From NCBI RefSeq assembly GCF_000284255.1, contig NC_017075.1, forward strand, positions 2,480,001 to 2,544,000: a stretch of DNA of 64,000 nt, given 5' to 3'. The notes beneath the pieces are model-generated. The model saw nothing but the letters and a program-made list of their open reading frames with translations. It ran no database searches and was not told the origin of the DNA. Position numbers and translations under genes: made by a program. Positions 1 to 9,218 of the stretch are shown one piece after another. Each line of letters begins with the position of its first letter. Position 1 is the first letter of the stretch. The DNA comes from Rubrivivax gelatinosus IL144 (GTDB lineage Bacteria > Pseudomonadota > Gammaproteobacteria > Burkholderiales > Burkholderiaceae_C).

Positions 1-137
1 CGCGCGTTGGCCGCGGCCGGCGGCCGGTCGGTGTAGGTGATGCTGCCGTCGGGCCCGATCACCTTGTACAGCGACCAGGCCGGGGACGCGGCCGCGACCA
101 GCGCGGCGGCGATGGCGAGCTTCAGCGGGGCGGACAT
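1..137 (-). CDS. DUF4124-domain protein, N-terminal part (cut by window edge)
   Basis: Reading leftward from an ATG at 135-137, the frame gives a cleavable signal peptide of about 22 residues (charged start, Ala/Leu-rich core, SPAWS end). It is followed by a YKVIGPDGSITYTDRPP segment. That Y-K-x-x-x-x-D-G-x-x-x-Y-[TS]-D-x-P pattern is the hallmark of the DUF4124 domain found at the N terminus of many small exported proteobacterial proteins. The rest lies outside the window, so total length and any further domain are unknown. No ribosome binding site precedes the ATG. A TAGATT hexamer ends six bases before it, suggesting a leaderless message. No molecular function is established for the family. 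Confidence 0.75.
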   Translation of the reverse strand, partial: MSAPLKLAIAAALVAAASPAWSLYKVIGPDGSITYTDRPPAAANA

Positions 138-143
138 GCTGCC

Positions 144-149
144 AATCTA
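144..149 (-). promoter_or_regulatory. -10-like hexamer TAGATT, 6 nt before the DUF4124 gene start
   Basis: On the minus strand TAGATT ends six bases before the ATG at 137, so transcription would begin at or next to the start codon. No convincing -35 was seen. It belongs to a series of similarly placed hexamers in this window. Confidence 0.4.
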
Positions 150-2189
150 GCGCAGGACCGCGGCGTCGGGCGCGTCCATGCCCTGGTGGCGCAACAGCGC
201 GTCGAGACGGGGTTCACGCCCGCGGAACGCGACGAAGCTGGCCAGCGCCGGACGGCTGCCGCCGGCTTCGAGGATGCACTCGCGGAAACGCCGCCCGGTC
301 GCCGCGTCGAAGACACCGGCTTCCTCGAAGGCGCTGAAGGCGTCGGCCGACAGCACCTCGGCCCAGGCGTAGCTGTAGTAGCCCGCCGAGTAGCCGCCGT
401 CGAACAGATGCGTGAAGCTGTGCGGGAAGCGGTGCCAGTCGGGCATCGCCCAGCCGCCGATCTCGGCGCGCACTTCCTCGGCCAGCGCCATCACGCGCCC
501 TTCGTTGCCCGGCTCGGCATGCAGCCGCATGTCGAACAGGCCGAACTCGGCGTGGCGCAGCATCATCAGCCCGCTCTGGAAGTTCTTCGCCGCGACCATG
601 CGCTCGAAGAGCTCGCGCGGCAGCGGCTCGCCGGTGTCGACGTGCGCCGACAGCCGCGACAGCACCTCCCACTCCCAGGCGAAGTTCTCCATGAACTGGC
701 TGGGCAGCTCGACGGCGTCCCACTCGACGCCGGAGATGCCGGCCACCGCCAGTTCGTCGACCTGGGTCAGCATGTGGTGCAGGCCGTGGCCGAACTCGTG
801 GAACAGCGTGACGACGTCGTCGTGCGACAGCAGCGCCGGCTTGTCGCCGACCGGCGGCGCGAAGTTGCAGACCAGGTGCGCCAGCGGCCATTGCAGGCCG
901 CCGCCGTCGGGGCGCGCCCAGCGGCCGCGCGCGTCGTCCATCCAGGCGCCCGACTGCTTGCCCGGGCGGGCGTGCAGGTCGAGGTAGACGCCGGCGATCG
1001 TGCGGCCGTCGCGGCGCAGCTCGCAGAAGCGCACGTCGGGGTGCCAGACCGGCGCTTCGGCGGCAACGATCTCGACCTCGAACAGCGTGCGCACCAGGCC
1101 GAACAGGCCGTCGAGCACACGCGGCTCGGTGAAGTACTGGCGGACCTCGGCGTTGGAGAAGGCGTAGCGCGACTGCTTCAGGCGCTCGCTGGCGTAGCGC
1201 CGGTCCCAGGGCTCCAGCGTCGACAGGCCCAGCTCGCGCGCGGCGAAGTCTTCGAGTTCCTGCTTGTCGGCCTGCGCGAACGGCCGCGCGCGGCGCGCCA
1301 GGTCGCGGATGAAGTCCATCACCTGCGCCGGCGTCTCGGCCATCTTGGGCACCAGCGAGAGCTCGGCGTGGCTGGCCAGGCCCAGCAGCGTGGCTTCCTC
1401 CTGGCGCAGCGCGACGAGTTCGGCGATCAGCGGGCCGTTGTCGAGCTCGGCGGCACCGAACTCGCTGGCGCGTGTGGCGTCGGCGCGGAACAGCTGTTCG
1501 CGCAGGCCGCGGTCGTGCGCGTACTGCAGCACCGGGCGCAGCAACGGCTCGTGCAGCGTCAGCTTGTGGCCCTCGCGGCCTTCGGCGGCGGCGGCCGCTC
1601 GCGTGGCCTCGACGACGTCGGCCGGCACGCCGGCCAGCGCGGCGGTGTCGACGTAGAGCGCGAAGCCGTCGGTGGCGTCGAGCACATGCTCGCCGAAGCT
1701 CTGCGACAGCTCGGCCAGGCGCGCCTGGATCGCGGCAAAACGCTCGCGCGCCGCACCCTGCAGCTCGGCGCCGCCGAGCACGAAGTCACGCAGCGCGTCG
1801 GCCAGCGCCTTGCGGCGCGCCGGTGCCAGCGACGCGGCGGCGGGCTGCGCGGCGACCGCCTTGTACTTGGCGTACAGGCGCTCGTCGGCGCCCAGGCGGG
1901 TCAGGAAATCGGTGACGCGCGGCAGCGCCTCGCCGTAGGCGGCGCGCAGCTCGGGCGTGTCGGCGACGGCCTGCAGATGTCCGACCGCGCCCCAGGCGCG
2001 GCGCAGGCGCTCGACCGGCACGTCCAGCGCGCGCGACAGCGCCTCGTAGTCGGCCGGCACCGCGTCGGAGACGGCGGCTTCGAGCGCCGCGTCGGCCTCG
2101 GCCAGCAGCGCGTCGACCGCCGGCACGACGTGCTCGGCGCGGATCTCGGCGAAGCGCGGCAGGCCGGAGAAGTCGAGCAGCGGGTTCAA
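147..2189 (-). CDS. prlC: M3-family oligopeptidase (oligopeptidase A)
   Basis: This is a 680-residue zinc metallopeptidase of the thimet oligopeptidase (M3) family, the usual length for oligopeptidase A. It should degrade short cytosolic peptides, including cleaved signal peptides. The zinc site HEFGHGLHH lies near residue 470, with the downstream glutamate in the E-x-x-S-Q-F-M-E-N segment. The C-terminal [11 protein letters not shown] substrate-binding stretch is also present. There is no signal peptide. The only sensible start is a TTG at 2187-2189, since no ATG lies nearby; it overlaps the folD stop as TTGA. The gene is thus probably translated by coupling to folD. Confidence 0.9.
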   Translation of the reverse strand: MNPLLDFSGLPRFAEIRAEHVVPAVDALLAEADAALEAAVSDAVPADYEALSRALDVPVERLRRAWGAVGHLQAVADTPELRAAYGEALPRVTDFLTRLGADERLYAKYKAVAAQPAAASLAPARRKALADALRDFVLGGAELQGAARERFAAIQARLAELSQSFGEHVLDATDGFALYVDTAALAGVPADVVEATRAAAAAEGREGHKLTLHEPLLRPVLQYAHDRGLREQLFRADATRASEFGAAELDNGPLIAELVALRQEEATLLGLASHAELSLVPKMAETPAQVMDFIRDLARRARPFAQADKQELEDFAARELGLSTLEPWDRRYASERLKQSRYAFSNAEVRQYFTEPRVLDGLFGLVRTLFEVEIVAAEAPVWHPDVRFCELRRDGRTIAGVYLDLHARPGKQSGAWMDDARGRWARPDGGGLQWPLAHLVCNFAPPVGDKPALLSHDDVVTLFHEFGHGLHHMLTQVDELAVAGISGVEWDAVELPSQFMENFAWEWEVLSRLSAHVDTGEPLPRELFERMVAAKNFQSGLMMLRHAEFGLFDMRLHAEPGNEGRVMALAEEVRAEIGGWAMPDWHRFPHSFTHLFDGGYSAGYYSYAWAEVLSADAFSAFEEAGVFDAATGRRFRECILEAGGSRPALASFVAFRGREPRLDALLRHQGMDAPDAAVLR

Positions 2190-3037
2190 CGCGCGACGCC
2201 CTGGGCCGTCTCGGCCGCCTGCAGCGTGTTGACGAGCAGCATCGTGATCGTCATCGGGCCGACGCCGCCGGGCACCGGGGTGATCCAGCCGGCGACTTCG
2301 CGCACGCCGGCAAAGTCGACGTCGCCGCAGAGCTTGCCCTCGTCGTTGCGGTTCATGCCGACGTCGATGACGATCGCGCCGGGCTTGACCATGTCGGCGG
2401 TGACCGTGTTGCGCCGGCCGACCGCGGCGACGACGACGTCGGCCTGGCGCACGTGGTGGGCGAGGTCGGCGGTGCCGCTGTGGCAGACGGTGACGGTGGC
2501 GTTGGCCTGCAGCAGCAGCAGGGCCATCGGCTTGCCGACGGTGTTGCTGCGGCCGATGACGACGGCGTGCTTGCCCTTGAGGCTCTGGCCGGTGCTCTCG
2601 ATCAGCTTCATGCAGCCGAACGGCGTGCAGGGGCGCAGGCCGGGCAGGCCGCTGGCCAGCTCGCCGGCCGACAGCACCGAGAAGCCGTCGACGTCCTTCT
2701 CCGGCGCGATCGCGGCGATGACCTTCTGCGGGTCGATGTGCCTGGGCAGCGGCATCTGCACCAGGATGCCGTCGATCGCCGGGTCGACGTTGAGCGCGGC
2801 GATGCGCGCCAGCAGCACGTCCTCGGCGAGGTCGGCGTCGTACTTCTCGAACACCGAGTGCAGGCCGCTCTCGCCGCAGGCCTTGATCTTGTTGCGCACG
2901 TAGACCGCGCTGGCCGGGTCTTCGCCGACGAGGATCACGGCCAGCCCGGGGCGACGGGGCAGGGCGGCGGCACGTTCGGCGACGCCGGCACGGAGGGTTC
3001 GGGACAGCGCGACGCCGTCGATCAGCTGGGCGGTCAT
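2186..3037 (-). CDS. folD: Bifunctional methylenetetrahydrofolate dehydrogenase/cyclohydrolase
   Basis: This 283-residue protein matches the normal size of FolD. FolD interconverts 5,10-methylene-, 5,10-methenyl- and 10-formyl-tetrahydrofolate in the cytosol and feeds formyl groups to purine and fMet-tRNA synthesis. The substrate-site stretch [13 protein letters not shown] near residue 47, the [10 protein letters not shown] segment, the NADP-site [11 protein letters not shown] near residue 160 and the C-terminal [11 protein letters not shown] motif are all present. The ATG at 3035-3037 is the natural start. Its TGA overlaps the TTG start of the M3 peptidase, so the two form a two-gene unit. 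A hairpin terminator lies just upstream and separates it from the response-regulator gene. Confidence 0.95.
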   Translation of the reverse strand: MTAQLIDGVALSRTLRAGVAERAAALPRRPGLAVILVGEDPASAVYVRNKIKACGESGLHSVFEKYDADLAEDVLLARIAALNVDPAIDGILVQMPLPRHIDPQKVIAAIAPEKDVDGFSVLSAGELASGLPGLRPCTPFGCMKLIESTGQSLKGKHAVVIGRSNTVGKPMALLLLQANATVTVCHSGTADLAHHVRQADVVVAAVGRRNTVTADMVKPGAIVIDVGMNRNDEGKLCGDVDFAGVREVAGWITPVPGGVGPMTITMLLVNTLQAAETAQGVAR

Positions 3038-3054
3038 TCTTCTATCGGCTCCAC

Positions 3055-3084
3055 AAACGAGAAAGGCCGCTGGGGCAGCGGCCT
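3055..3084 (-). terminator. Hairpin terminator after the response regulator gene
   Basis: A 9-bp perfect stem (3064-3072 with 3076-3084) and 3-base loop stand between the response regulator stop (3110) and the folD start (3037). On the minus strand the stem is followed by a broken T-rich tract (TTTCTCGTTT). It would end kinase/regulator transcription 18 bases before folD. Confidence 0.6.
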
Positions 3085-3109
3085 CGGGACGGGTGTCCGG
3101 GGTTCTGGC

Positions 3110-3733
3110 TCAGGACTTGCCGTGCGCGCCGAGCGCGATCTTCAGCAGATCGGCCACGGTGTTGGCGTTGAGCTTTTCCATGATGTTGGCGCGGTGCGCC
3201 TCCACCGTCTTGATGCTGATGCCCAGGTCGTCGGCGATCTGCTTGTTCAGGCGGCCGGCGACGATGCGCTCGAGCACCTGCGACTCGCGCGTCGTCAGGC
3301 GGGCGAGCAGCGCGTCGCGGCTGGCCTGTTCCTGGTGCTGGCTGAAGGCCTGGCGCGCCTGGTCGAGCATGCGCTCGACCAGCGACACGAGTTCCTCTTC
3401 CTTGAAGGGCTTCTCGATGAAGTCCATCGCGCCCTTCTTCATCGTCGTCACGGCCATCGGCACGTCGCCGTGGCCGGTGATGAAGACGATCGGCAGCGGG
3501 CTCTTGCGTTCGAGCAGACGGTCTTGCAGCTCCAGGCCGCTCATGCCGTCCATGCGGATGTCGGCGATGAGGCACGCCACTTCGCGCGGGTCGAAGCGCG
3601 CGAGGAAGGACTCGGCCGAGTCGAAGCACTTGACGCGGTAGTCCTTGCCTTCCAGCAACCACTGCAGCGAATCGCGCACGGCCTCGTCGTCGTCGACGAC
3701 GTAGACGGTGCCCTTCTTGGGGATCAGGCTCAT
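3110..3733 (-). CDS. FixJ/NarL-type two-component response regulator
   Basis: This 207-residue regulator has an N-terminal receiver domain (about residues 8-120) with the acidic pair in VVDDDEAVRD, the phospho-acceptor Asp58 in LIADIRMDGMSG, and the conserved lysine in IEKPF. A C-terminal LuxR/FixJ helix-turn-helix follows (about 140-205), with TTRESQVLERIVAGRLNKQIADDL and the recognition helix region SIKTVEAHRANIMEKL. It should bind DNA when phosphorylated by the adjacent kinase. Its ATG (3731-3733) overlaps the kinase stop as ATGA, so the two are translationally coupled. The target genes cannot be read from the sequence; the divergent aceE operon is the closest candidate. Confidence 0.9.
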   Translation of the reverse strand: MSLIPKKGTVYVVDDDEAVRDSLQWLLEGKDYRVKCFDSAESFLARFDPREVACLIADIRMDGMSGLELQDRLLERKSPLPIVFITGHGDVPMAVTTMKKGAMDFIEKPFKEEELVSLVERMLDQARQAFSQHQEQASRDALLARLTTRESQVLERIVAGRLNKQIADDLGISIKTVEAHRANIMEKLNANTVADLLKIALGAHGKS

Positions 3734-6318
3734 GTGGAGGTGACGGTGGGGTTGGGGGAGACCGTCGAACCGGTGTCCTCTCCAGAGCCTGCCGCCTCGT
3801 GGCGCGCCGCGATGTCGACGGGCAGGGTGAAGGCGAAACGGCAGCCGACGATGTGATGCCCATTGTAGAGGTTCTGGGCCCGCATCCGACCCCTGTGCGA
3901 CTCGATGATCGAGCGGCAGAGGGACAGCCCGATGCCCAGCCCTTCGGCCTTGGTCGAGAAGAAGGCTTCGTACAGCCGGCCGAGCACTTCTTCCTTGATG
4001 CCGGGGCCCATGTCGGTGACGCTGAACTCGATGACGTCGCCTTCCTCCTGCGCGAAGCGCGGCACCACCGACAGCTCGATGTGGCGCCGCGCCGACGGCA
4101 GCCCGGCGCTGTCGATCGCCTCGGCGGCGTTCTTCAGCAGGTTCAGCAGCACCTGCTCGATCAGGATCGGGTCGCAGGACAGCGTCGGCAGCCGCTGCGC
4201 GACGTAGGTGTGGATCGCCACCTGGCGCCGGCGCAGCTCGATGCCGGCCAGGTCGACCGCGTCCTCGACGATCTGCTGCGCCTGCGCCGGCTGGCGCTGC
4301 GGCTCGCTGCGTTTCACGAAGGAGCGGATGCGGTGGATGATCTGGCCGGCGCGTTCGGCCTGGCGCGCGGTCTTCTGCAGCGCGGCGACCAGGTCGTCCT
4401 GCGAGATGCTGCCGGCCTTCACGCGCGAGACCATGCCGTTGCAGTAGTTGGTGATCGCGGTCAGCGGCTGGTTCAGCTCGTGCGCGACCGACGAGGCCAT
4501 CTCGCCCATCGTCACCAGCCGGCTCGTCACCTGGGCCTTCTCGGCCTGCATCGCCGCCTGCTCCTCGGCCCGGCGGCGGGCGCTGATGTCGGTGGCGATC
4601 AGCATCTGCGCCAGGCGGCCGTCGGTCCACTGCAGGTAGCGCGAGCGCACGTCGAACCACTTCTGCAACGACTCGACGAAGACCTCGCGCGGGCTGGTGC
4701 CGACCTCGGTCAGCTCGTGCGTCGGCAGGCCTGAGAGCTGGTCGACGTCGTCCTCGGCACCCGGGATGAACTCGGCCGGTGCGGCGCCGCCGGTCAGCAG
4801 CGCGTGGCCGCGCGCGTCGCCGCCGAACCACAGCCGGTAGGAGCGGTTGGTGAACAGCAGCTCGCCCTGCTGCACCGACAGCACCGAGACCGAGGCGTCC
4901 AGCCCCTCCAGCACGGTGGTGAAACGCTCGTGCGAGGCCGAGAGCTGGTCGCGGATGCGCTTGGCCTCGGTGATGTTGGTCATCGAGGTCATCCAGCCGG
5001 TCTGCTGGCCCTTGGGGTCGATCAGCGGCGAGACGTACATGCGCGCGTCGAAGACGAAGCCGTCCTTGCGCATCACCTTGACCTCGATGCCGCCCGAGGG
5101 GCTGCGGCCCTGCAGTTCCAGCTGCAGGAAGCGGCCGTTCTCCTCGACGCGGTCTGGCGGCCAGTAGGGGAAGGGCGGCAGGCGGCCGATCAGCTCCTGC
5201 TCGGTGAAGCCGGTCATCTGGCAGAAGGCCGCGTTCACGTAGGTCATGCGGCCGTCCAGGTCCATCGCGCGCATGCCGGTGGGCATGGAGTTCTCCATCG
5301 CGCGCCGGAAGTTGGTCTCCTGCACCAGCGCACTCTGGATGCGCGCGCGATGGCGCACGTGGCGCCAGGTGCCGAAGAGCATCCACACCGTCAGCCCCGA
5401 CAGCGCGACGACCATCCAGAACAAGGTGTTGCCGACCAGGCCCTTGGACGTCGGGTAGCCCTGGCCGCGCAGCATCAGGCCGTTGAGCGCCGGGGTCAGC
5501 GGCGCGTCGCTGATCAGCGGTTCGCGGCCACCGACGGCGTCGGGCAGCCGCGTCACCGTGCTGACGAGCACGCTGCCGTACTGGTCGACGACCGAGATCA
5601 TGTGGCGGCGCGCGACGTCGGCTGGCACGAAGTTGCGCAGCAGCGTGTCCACCGAGTACTCGACGACCAGCGCGCCGGTGAAGCGGCCGTGGTCGATCAG
5701 CGGCATCTGCAGCTGGAAGTAGGCGTTGCCGATGTCGTCGACGAAGGCGCCGGAATAGGTCGGCAGCCGCGTCGTACGCGCGCCGTCGAAGGCCAGCGCC
5801 GCGGCACCGTTGCGCGCCGTCAGCGGCGCCAGCGGCGCCTGCGATCCGGGGCGCTCCTCGCGCACCGCTGGGTCGGGCGCGTACAGCGTCGCGCGATGGA
5901 TGGCCTTGGGCACGCGGTCTGCCCCGACCCAGCTGATCTGGATGATCTCCGCCCGGTCCTTGGAAAACGCCTGCGCCTGTTCGAGAAAACGTTCGGGCGA
6001 CGCGCCCGGCGTGGCCAAGTCGCGCGCGATCGGCGTCAGCTGCTCCTGGGTCTGGATCAGGCGCAGCCCGATCTGCTGCTGCGTCAGCTCGGCGTCGCGT
6101 TTGATCGACTCGGTCTCGCGCACGATTTCCTCGTTGCGCAGGTACCAGAAGGCCGAAATGATGGCGGCCAGGAACAGCAGCACCGAGGCCAGCGGGTCCA
6201 GCGTCGCCAGGCGGTCCTGGCGCGACGGGGACAGCCCGCGCCACCAGCCGGAGAAGGGACGGCGGCGCCGGGTGATGTCGGATGCGGCGCCAGGAGGCGG
6301 AGCGGGAGTCGGGGCCAT
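3730..6318 (-). CDS. Membrane PAS-domain sensor histidine kinase (FixL/DctB-like)
   Basis: The kinase has 862 residues from the ATG at 6316-6318. A longer TTG-started frame to 6363 exists but adds 15 unconvincing residues. Layout: cytoplasmic N-tail, TM helix at about 41-60, a periplasmic sensor region of some 235 residues (Cache-like, fold uncertain), TM helix at about 297-317, and PAS domains at about 335-450 and 460-580. The HisKA domain carries His613 in SSVAHELNQPLTA, and a HATPase domain has N-box NLLKNAAEAID and the GPGI and GLGIGLS boxes. The signal is unknown. It overlaps the response regulator by ATGA. The start has no ribosome binding site, but GATAAT ends six bases upstream, which argues for a leaderless mRNA. 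Confidence 0.88.
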   Translation of the reverse strand: MAPTPAPPPGAASDITRRRRPFSGWWRGLSPSRQDRLATLDPLASVLLFLAAIISAFWYLRNEEIVRETESIKRDAELTQQQIGLRLIQTQEQLTPIARDLATPGASPERFLEQAQAFSKDRAEIIQISWVGADRVPKAIHRATLYAPDPAVREERPGSQAPLAPLTARNGAAALAFDGARTTRLPTYSGAFVDDIGNAYFQLQMPLIDHGRFTGALVVEYSVDTLLRNFVPADVARRHMISVVDQYGSVLVSTVTRLPDAVGGREPLISDAPLTPALNGLMLRGQGYPTSKGLVGNTLFWMVVALSGLTVWMLFGTWRHVRHRARIQSALVQETNFRRAMENSMPTGMRAMDLDGRMTYVNAAFCQMTGFTEQELIGRLPPFPYWPPDRVEENGRFLQLELQGRSPSGGIEVKVMRKDGFVFDARMYVSPLIDPKGQQTGWMTSMTNITEAKRIRDQLSASHERFTTVLEGLDASVSVLSVQQGELLFTNRSYRLWFGGDARGHALLTGGAAPAEFIPGAEDDVDQLSGLPTHELTEVGTSPREVFVESLQKWFDVRSRYLQWTDGRLAQMLIATDISARRRAEEQAAMQAEKAQVTSRLVTMGEMASSVAHELNQPLTAITNYCNGMVSRVKAGSISQDDLVAALQKTARQAERAGQIIHRIRSFVKRSEPQRQPAQAQQIVEDAVDLAGIELRRRQVAIHTYVAQRLPTLSCDPILIEQVLLNLLKNAAEAIDSAGLPSARRHIELSVVPRFAQEEGDVIEFSVTDMGPGIKEEVLGRLYEAFFSTKAEGLGIGLSLCRSIIESHRGRMRAQNLYNGHHIVGCRFAFTLPVDIAARHEAAGSGEDTGSTVSPNPTVTST

Positions 6319-6324
6319 CGGGCC

Positions 6325-6330
6325 ATTATC
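6325..6330 (-). promoter_or_regulatory. -10-like GATAAT, 6 nt before the sensor kinase start
   Basis: The minus strand reads GGGATAATGGCCCG and then ATG. The hexamer sits so that transcription would start at the ATG itself. Nearly the same GGGATAAT element precedes map and dapC. No clear -35 was found. Confidence 0.5.
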
Positions 6331-6487
6331 CCGAGCGACGGCGGTGGATGCGGTTCGGGGCAACGCCGAGGCGCTGATGCGAATGACGCGAATATCGCAA
6401 TATGAGAAGTGCCCGCACTATTCGAAATTCGCGCAAGTTGTGCCACACTCGCGCCCGTTTTCGGCCTGACGACAGAAGGAGACAAGC
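6331..6487. promoter_or_regulatory. Divergent control region between the sensor kinase and aceE
   Basis: This is one of the more AT-rich stretches of the window (especially 6375-6440), lying between the divergent kinase and aceE genes. It contains short inverted repeats such as GCGA-ATA-TCGC and TTCGAA. I could not assign a confident -35/-10 pair for aceE. The aceE ribosome binding site GAAGGAG lies at about 6475-6481. The region is a plausible binding place for the neighbouring response regulator or a PdhR-like factor, but nothing in the sequence proves either. Confidence 0.45.
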
Positions 6488-9190
6488 ATGGCTGCTCAGC
6501 TGGATGCCCTGCCGGGCGATCCCCGTGACCACGATGCGCAAGAGACGCGCGAATGGCTGGAGGCGCTGTCCGCCGTCATCGCCAACGAAGGCCCCGAGCG
6601 GGCGCACTACCTGCTCGACCAGCTGATCGACGAGGCGCGCCGCGCCGGCGTCAACCTGCCGTTCTCTGCCAACACGGCCTACGTCAACACCATCCCGCCC
6701 GACGAGGAAGAGCGCAGCCCCGGCAACCTCGAGCTCGAAGGCCGGCTGCGTGCGGCGATGCGCTGGAACGCGATGGCGATGGTCGTCAAGGCCAACCGCC
6801 TGCACCCCGAGGACGGCGGTGATCTGGGCGGCCATATCAGCTCCTTCGCCTCGGTGGCGCACATGTTCGCCGCCGGCTTCAACCACTTCTGGCATGCCGA
6901 CAGCGAAGGCCACGGCGGCGACCTGCTCTACATCCAGGGCCACAGCGCGCCCGGCATCTACGCCCGCGCCTTCCTCGAAGGCCGCTTGAGCGAGGAGCAG
7001 CTGCTGAACTTCCGCCAGGAAGTCGGCGGCAAGGGCCTGTCGAGCTACCCGCATCCGAAGCTGATGCCCGAGTTCTGGCAGTTCCCGACCGTCAGCATGG
7101 GCCTGGGCCCGCTGATGGCGATCTACCAGGCGCGCTTCCTGAAGTACCTGCACGCGCGCGGCATCGCCGACACCTCCAAGCGCAAGGTCTGGGTCTTCCT
7201 GGGCGACGGCGAGATGGACGAGCCGGAAAGCACCGGCGCCATCGGCCTGGCGGCGCGCGAGAAGCTCGACAACCTGATCTTCGTCGTCAACTGCAACCTG
7301 CAGCGCCTGGACGGCCCGGTGCGGGGCAACGGCAAGGTCATCCAGGAGCTCGAAGGCGAGTTCCGCGGCGCCGGCTGGAACGTCATCAAGCTGATCTGGG
7401 GCAGCAACTGGGACCCGCTGCTGGCGCGCGACAAAGATGGGGCGCTGCGCCGCATCATGATGGACACGCTGGACGGCGACTACCAGGCCTTCAAGGCCAA
7501 CGACGGCGCCTTCGTGCGCAAGCACTTCTTCGGCCGCGACCCGCGCACGCTGGAGATGGTGTCCAAGATGAGCGACAGCGACATCTGGCAGCTGCGCCGC
7601 GGCGGCCACGACGCCAACAAGGTGTACGCCGCCTTCCACCGCGCCAACGCCCACACCGGCCAGCCGACCGTCGTGCTGGTCAAGACCGTCAAGGGCTACG
7701 GCATGGGCAAGGCCGGCGAAGGCAAGAACACCGCGCACCAGGCCAAGAAGCTGAGCGACGAGGACATCCGCTACTTCCGCGACCGCTTCAACGTGCCGAT
7801 CCCCGACAGCGAGCTGCCGAAGATCCCGTTCTACAAGCCGGCCGACGACACGCCGGAGATGCGCTATCTGCACGAGCGCCGCAAGGCGCTGGGCGGCTAC
7901 CTGCCGCAGCGCCGCCGCGTCGCCGACGAGAGCTTCACGGTGCCGCCGCTGGAGACCTTCAAGGCCGTGCTCGACCCCACCGCCGAAGGCCGCGAGATCA
8001 GCACCACCCAGGCTTACGTGCGTTTCCTGACGCAGCTGCTGCGTGACCAGGCGCTGGGCCCGCGTGTCGTGCCGATCCTCGTCGACGAGGCGCGCACCTT
8101 CGGCATGGAAGGCCTGTTCCGCCAGATCGGCATCTACAACCCCGAAGGCCAGAAGTACACCCCGGTCGACCGCGACCAGGTCATGTACTACCGCGAGGAC
8201 AAGGCCGGCCAGATCCTGCAGGAAGGCATCAACGAGCCCGGCGGCATGGCCAGCTGGATCGCCGCGGCGACGTCGTACAGCACCAACAACCGGATCATGG
8301 TGCCGTTCTACGTCTACTACTCTATGTTCGGCTTCCAGCGCATCGGCGACCTGGCCTGGGCAGCCGGCGACATGCAGGCGCGCGGCTTCCTGCTGGGCGG
8401 CACCTCCGGGCGCACGACGCTCAACGGCGAGGGCCTGCAGCACGAGGACGGCCACAGCCACATCCTGGCCGGCACGATCCCGAACTGCGTCAGCTACGAC
8501 CCGAGCTTCGCGCACGAGGTCGGCGTCATCCTGCACCATGGCTTGAAGCGCATGGTCGAGAAGCAGGAGAACGTCTTCTTCTACGTCACGCTGCTCAACG
8601 AGAACTACCCGATGCCCGGCCTGAAGCCCGGCACCGAGGAGCAGATCATCAAGGGCCTGTACCTGCTGGAGCCCGGCGCCGAGCACGCGCCCAAGGTCAA
8701 CCTGCTGGGCAGCGGCACCATCCTGCGCGAGGCCCAGGCCGCGCGCGACCTGCTCGCCGTCGACTGGGGCGTGTCGGCCAACGTCTGGAGCGCGCCGAGC
8801 TTCAACGAGCTGACGCGCGACGGCCAGGACTGCGAGCGCTGGAACCTGCTGAACCCGACCGCCGAGCCGCGCGTGCCCTACGTCGCGCAGCAGCTGGGCG
8901 CGCACGCCGGCCCGGTGATCGCGTCGACCGACTACATGAAGAACTACGCCGAGCAGATCCGCCCGTTCCTGCCCAAGGGCCGGGTCTACAAGGTGCTCGG
9001 CACCGACGGCTTCGGCCGCAGCGACTTCCGCAGCCGGCTGCGCTCGCACTTCGAGGTCGATCGCCACTACATCGTCGTCGCCGCGCTGAAGGCGCTGGCC
9101 GAGGAAGGCACGGTGCCGGCGGCCAAGGTCGCCGAGGCGATCGCCAAGTACGGCCTGGACCCGGCCAAGGCGAACCCGCTGTACGCCTGA
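6488..9190 (+). CDS. aceE: Pyruvate dehydrogenase E1 component (homodimeric)
   Basis: This 900-residue protein is the large single-chain E1 of the pyruvate dehydrogenase complex. It decarboxylates pyruvate with thiamine diphosphate and passes the acetyl group to E2 lipoyl arms. The thiamine-binding motif begins GDGEMDEPES at about residue 239 and ends about 28 residues later in VVNCN. The GHxxPGIYAR-like segment and the conserved histidine-rich loops near GLQHEDGHSH are present. The ATG at 6488 follows a good Shine-Dalgarno sequence (GAAGGAG). It heads the aceE-aceF-lpdA operon, with 28 bases to aceF. Length is close to the 887 residues of the E. coli enzyme. Confidence 0.97.
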   Translation: MAAQLDALPGDPRDHDAQETREWLEALSAVIANEGPERAHYLLDQLIDEARRAGVNLPFSANTAYVNTIPPDEEERSPGNLELEGRLRAAMRWNAMAMVVKANRLHPEDGGDLGGHISSFASVAHMFAAGFNHFWHADSEGHGGDLLYIQGHSAPGIYARAFLEGRLSEEQLLNFRQEVGGKGLSSYPHPKLMPEFWQFPTVSMGLGPLMAIYQARFLKYLHARGIADTSKRKVWVFLGDGEMDEPESTGAIGLAAREKLDNLIFVVNCNLQRLDGPVRGNGKVIQELEGEFRGAGWNVIKLIWGSNWDPLLARDKDGALRRIMMDTLDGDYQAFKANDGAFVRKHFFGRDPRTLEMVSKMSDSDIWQLRRGGHDANKVYAAFHRANAHTGQPTVVLVKTVKGYGMGKAGEGKNTAHQAKKLSDEDIRYFRDRFNVPIPDSELPKIPFYKPADDTPEMRYLHERRKALGGYLPQRRRVADESFTVPPLETFKAVLDPTAEGREISTTQAYVRFLTQLLRDQALGPRVVPILVDEARTFGMEGLFRQIGIYNPEGQKYTPVDRDQVMYYREDKAGQILQEGINEPGGMASWIAAATSYSTNNRIMVPFYVYYSMFGFQRIGDLAWAAGDMQARGFLLGGTSGRTTLNGEGLQHEDGHSHILAGTIPNCVSYDPSFAHEVGVILHHGLKRMVEKQENVFFYVTLLNENYPMPGLKPGTEEQIIKGLYLLEPGAEHAPKVNLLGSGTILREAQAARDLLAVDWGVSANVWSAPSFNELTRDGQDCERWNLLNPTAEPRVPYVAQQLGAHAGPVIASTDYMKNYAEQIRPFLPKGRVYKVLGTDGFGRSDFRSRLRSHFEVDRHYIVVAALKALAEEGTVPAAKVAEAIAKYGLDPAKANPLYA

Positions 9191-9218
9191 AAATCGAAAA
9201 GACTAACGGAGATAACGC

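Noticed and set aside
186..2903. A 905-codon open frame on the plus strand opposite the M3 peptidase and folD
   Set aside because: Its Arg/Gly/Gln/Val-rich product has no recognisable domain. It follows the third-position GC pattern of the two real genes on the other strand, a common shadow in GC-rich DNA.
3110..6244. A 1044-codon frame that seems to fuse a long N-terminal part to the response regulator
   Set aside because: The part before 3733 is the wrong frame of the sensor kinase gene. The regulator starts at its own ATG, which overlaps the kinase stop.
6326..9067. A 913-codon open frame on the minus strand opposite aceE
   Set aside because: aceE is certain on the plus strand, and the product is low-complexity Ala/Val/Gln/His-rich sequence with no motif.
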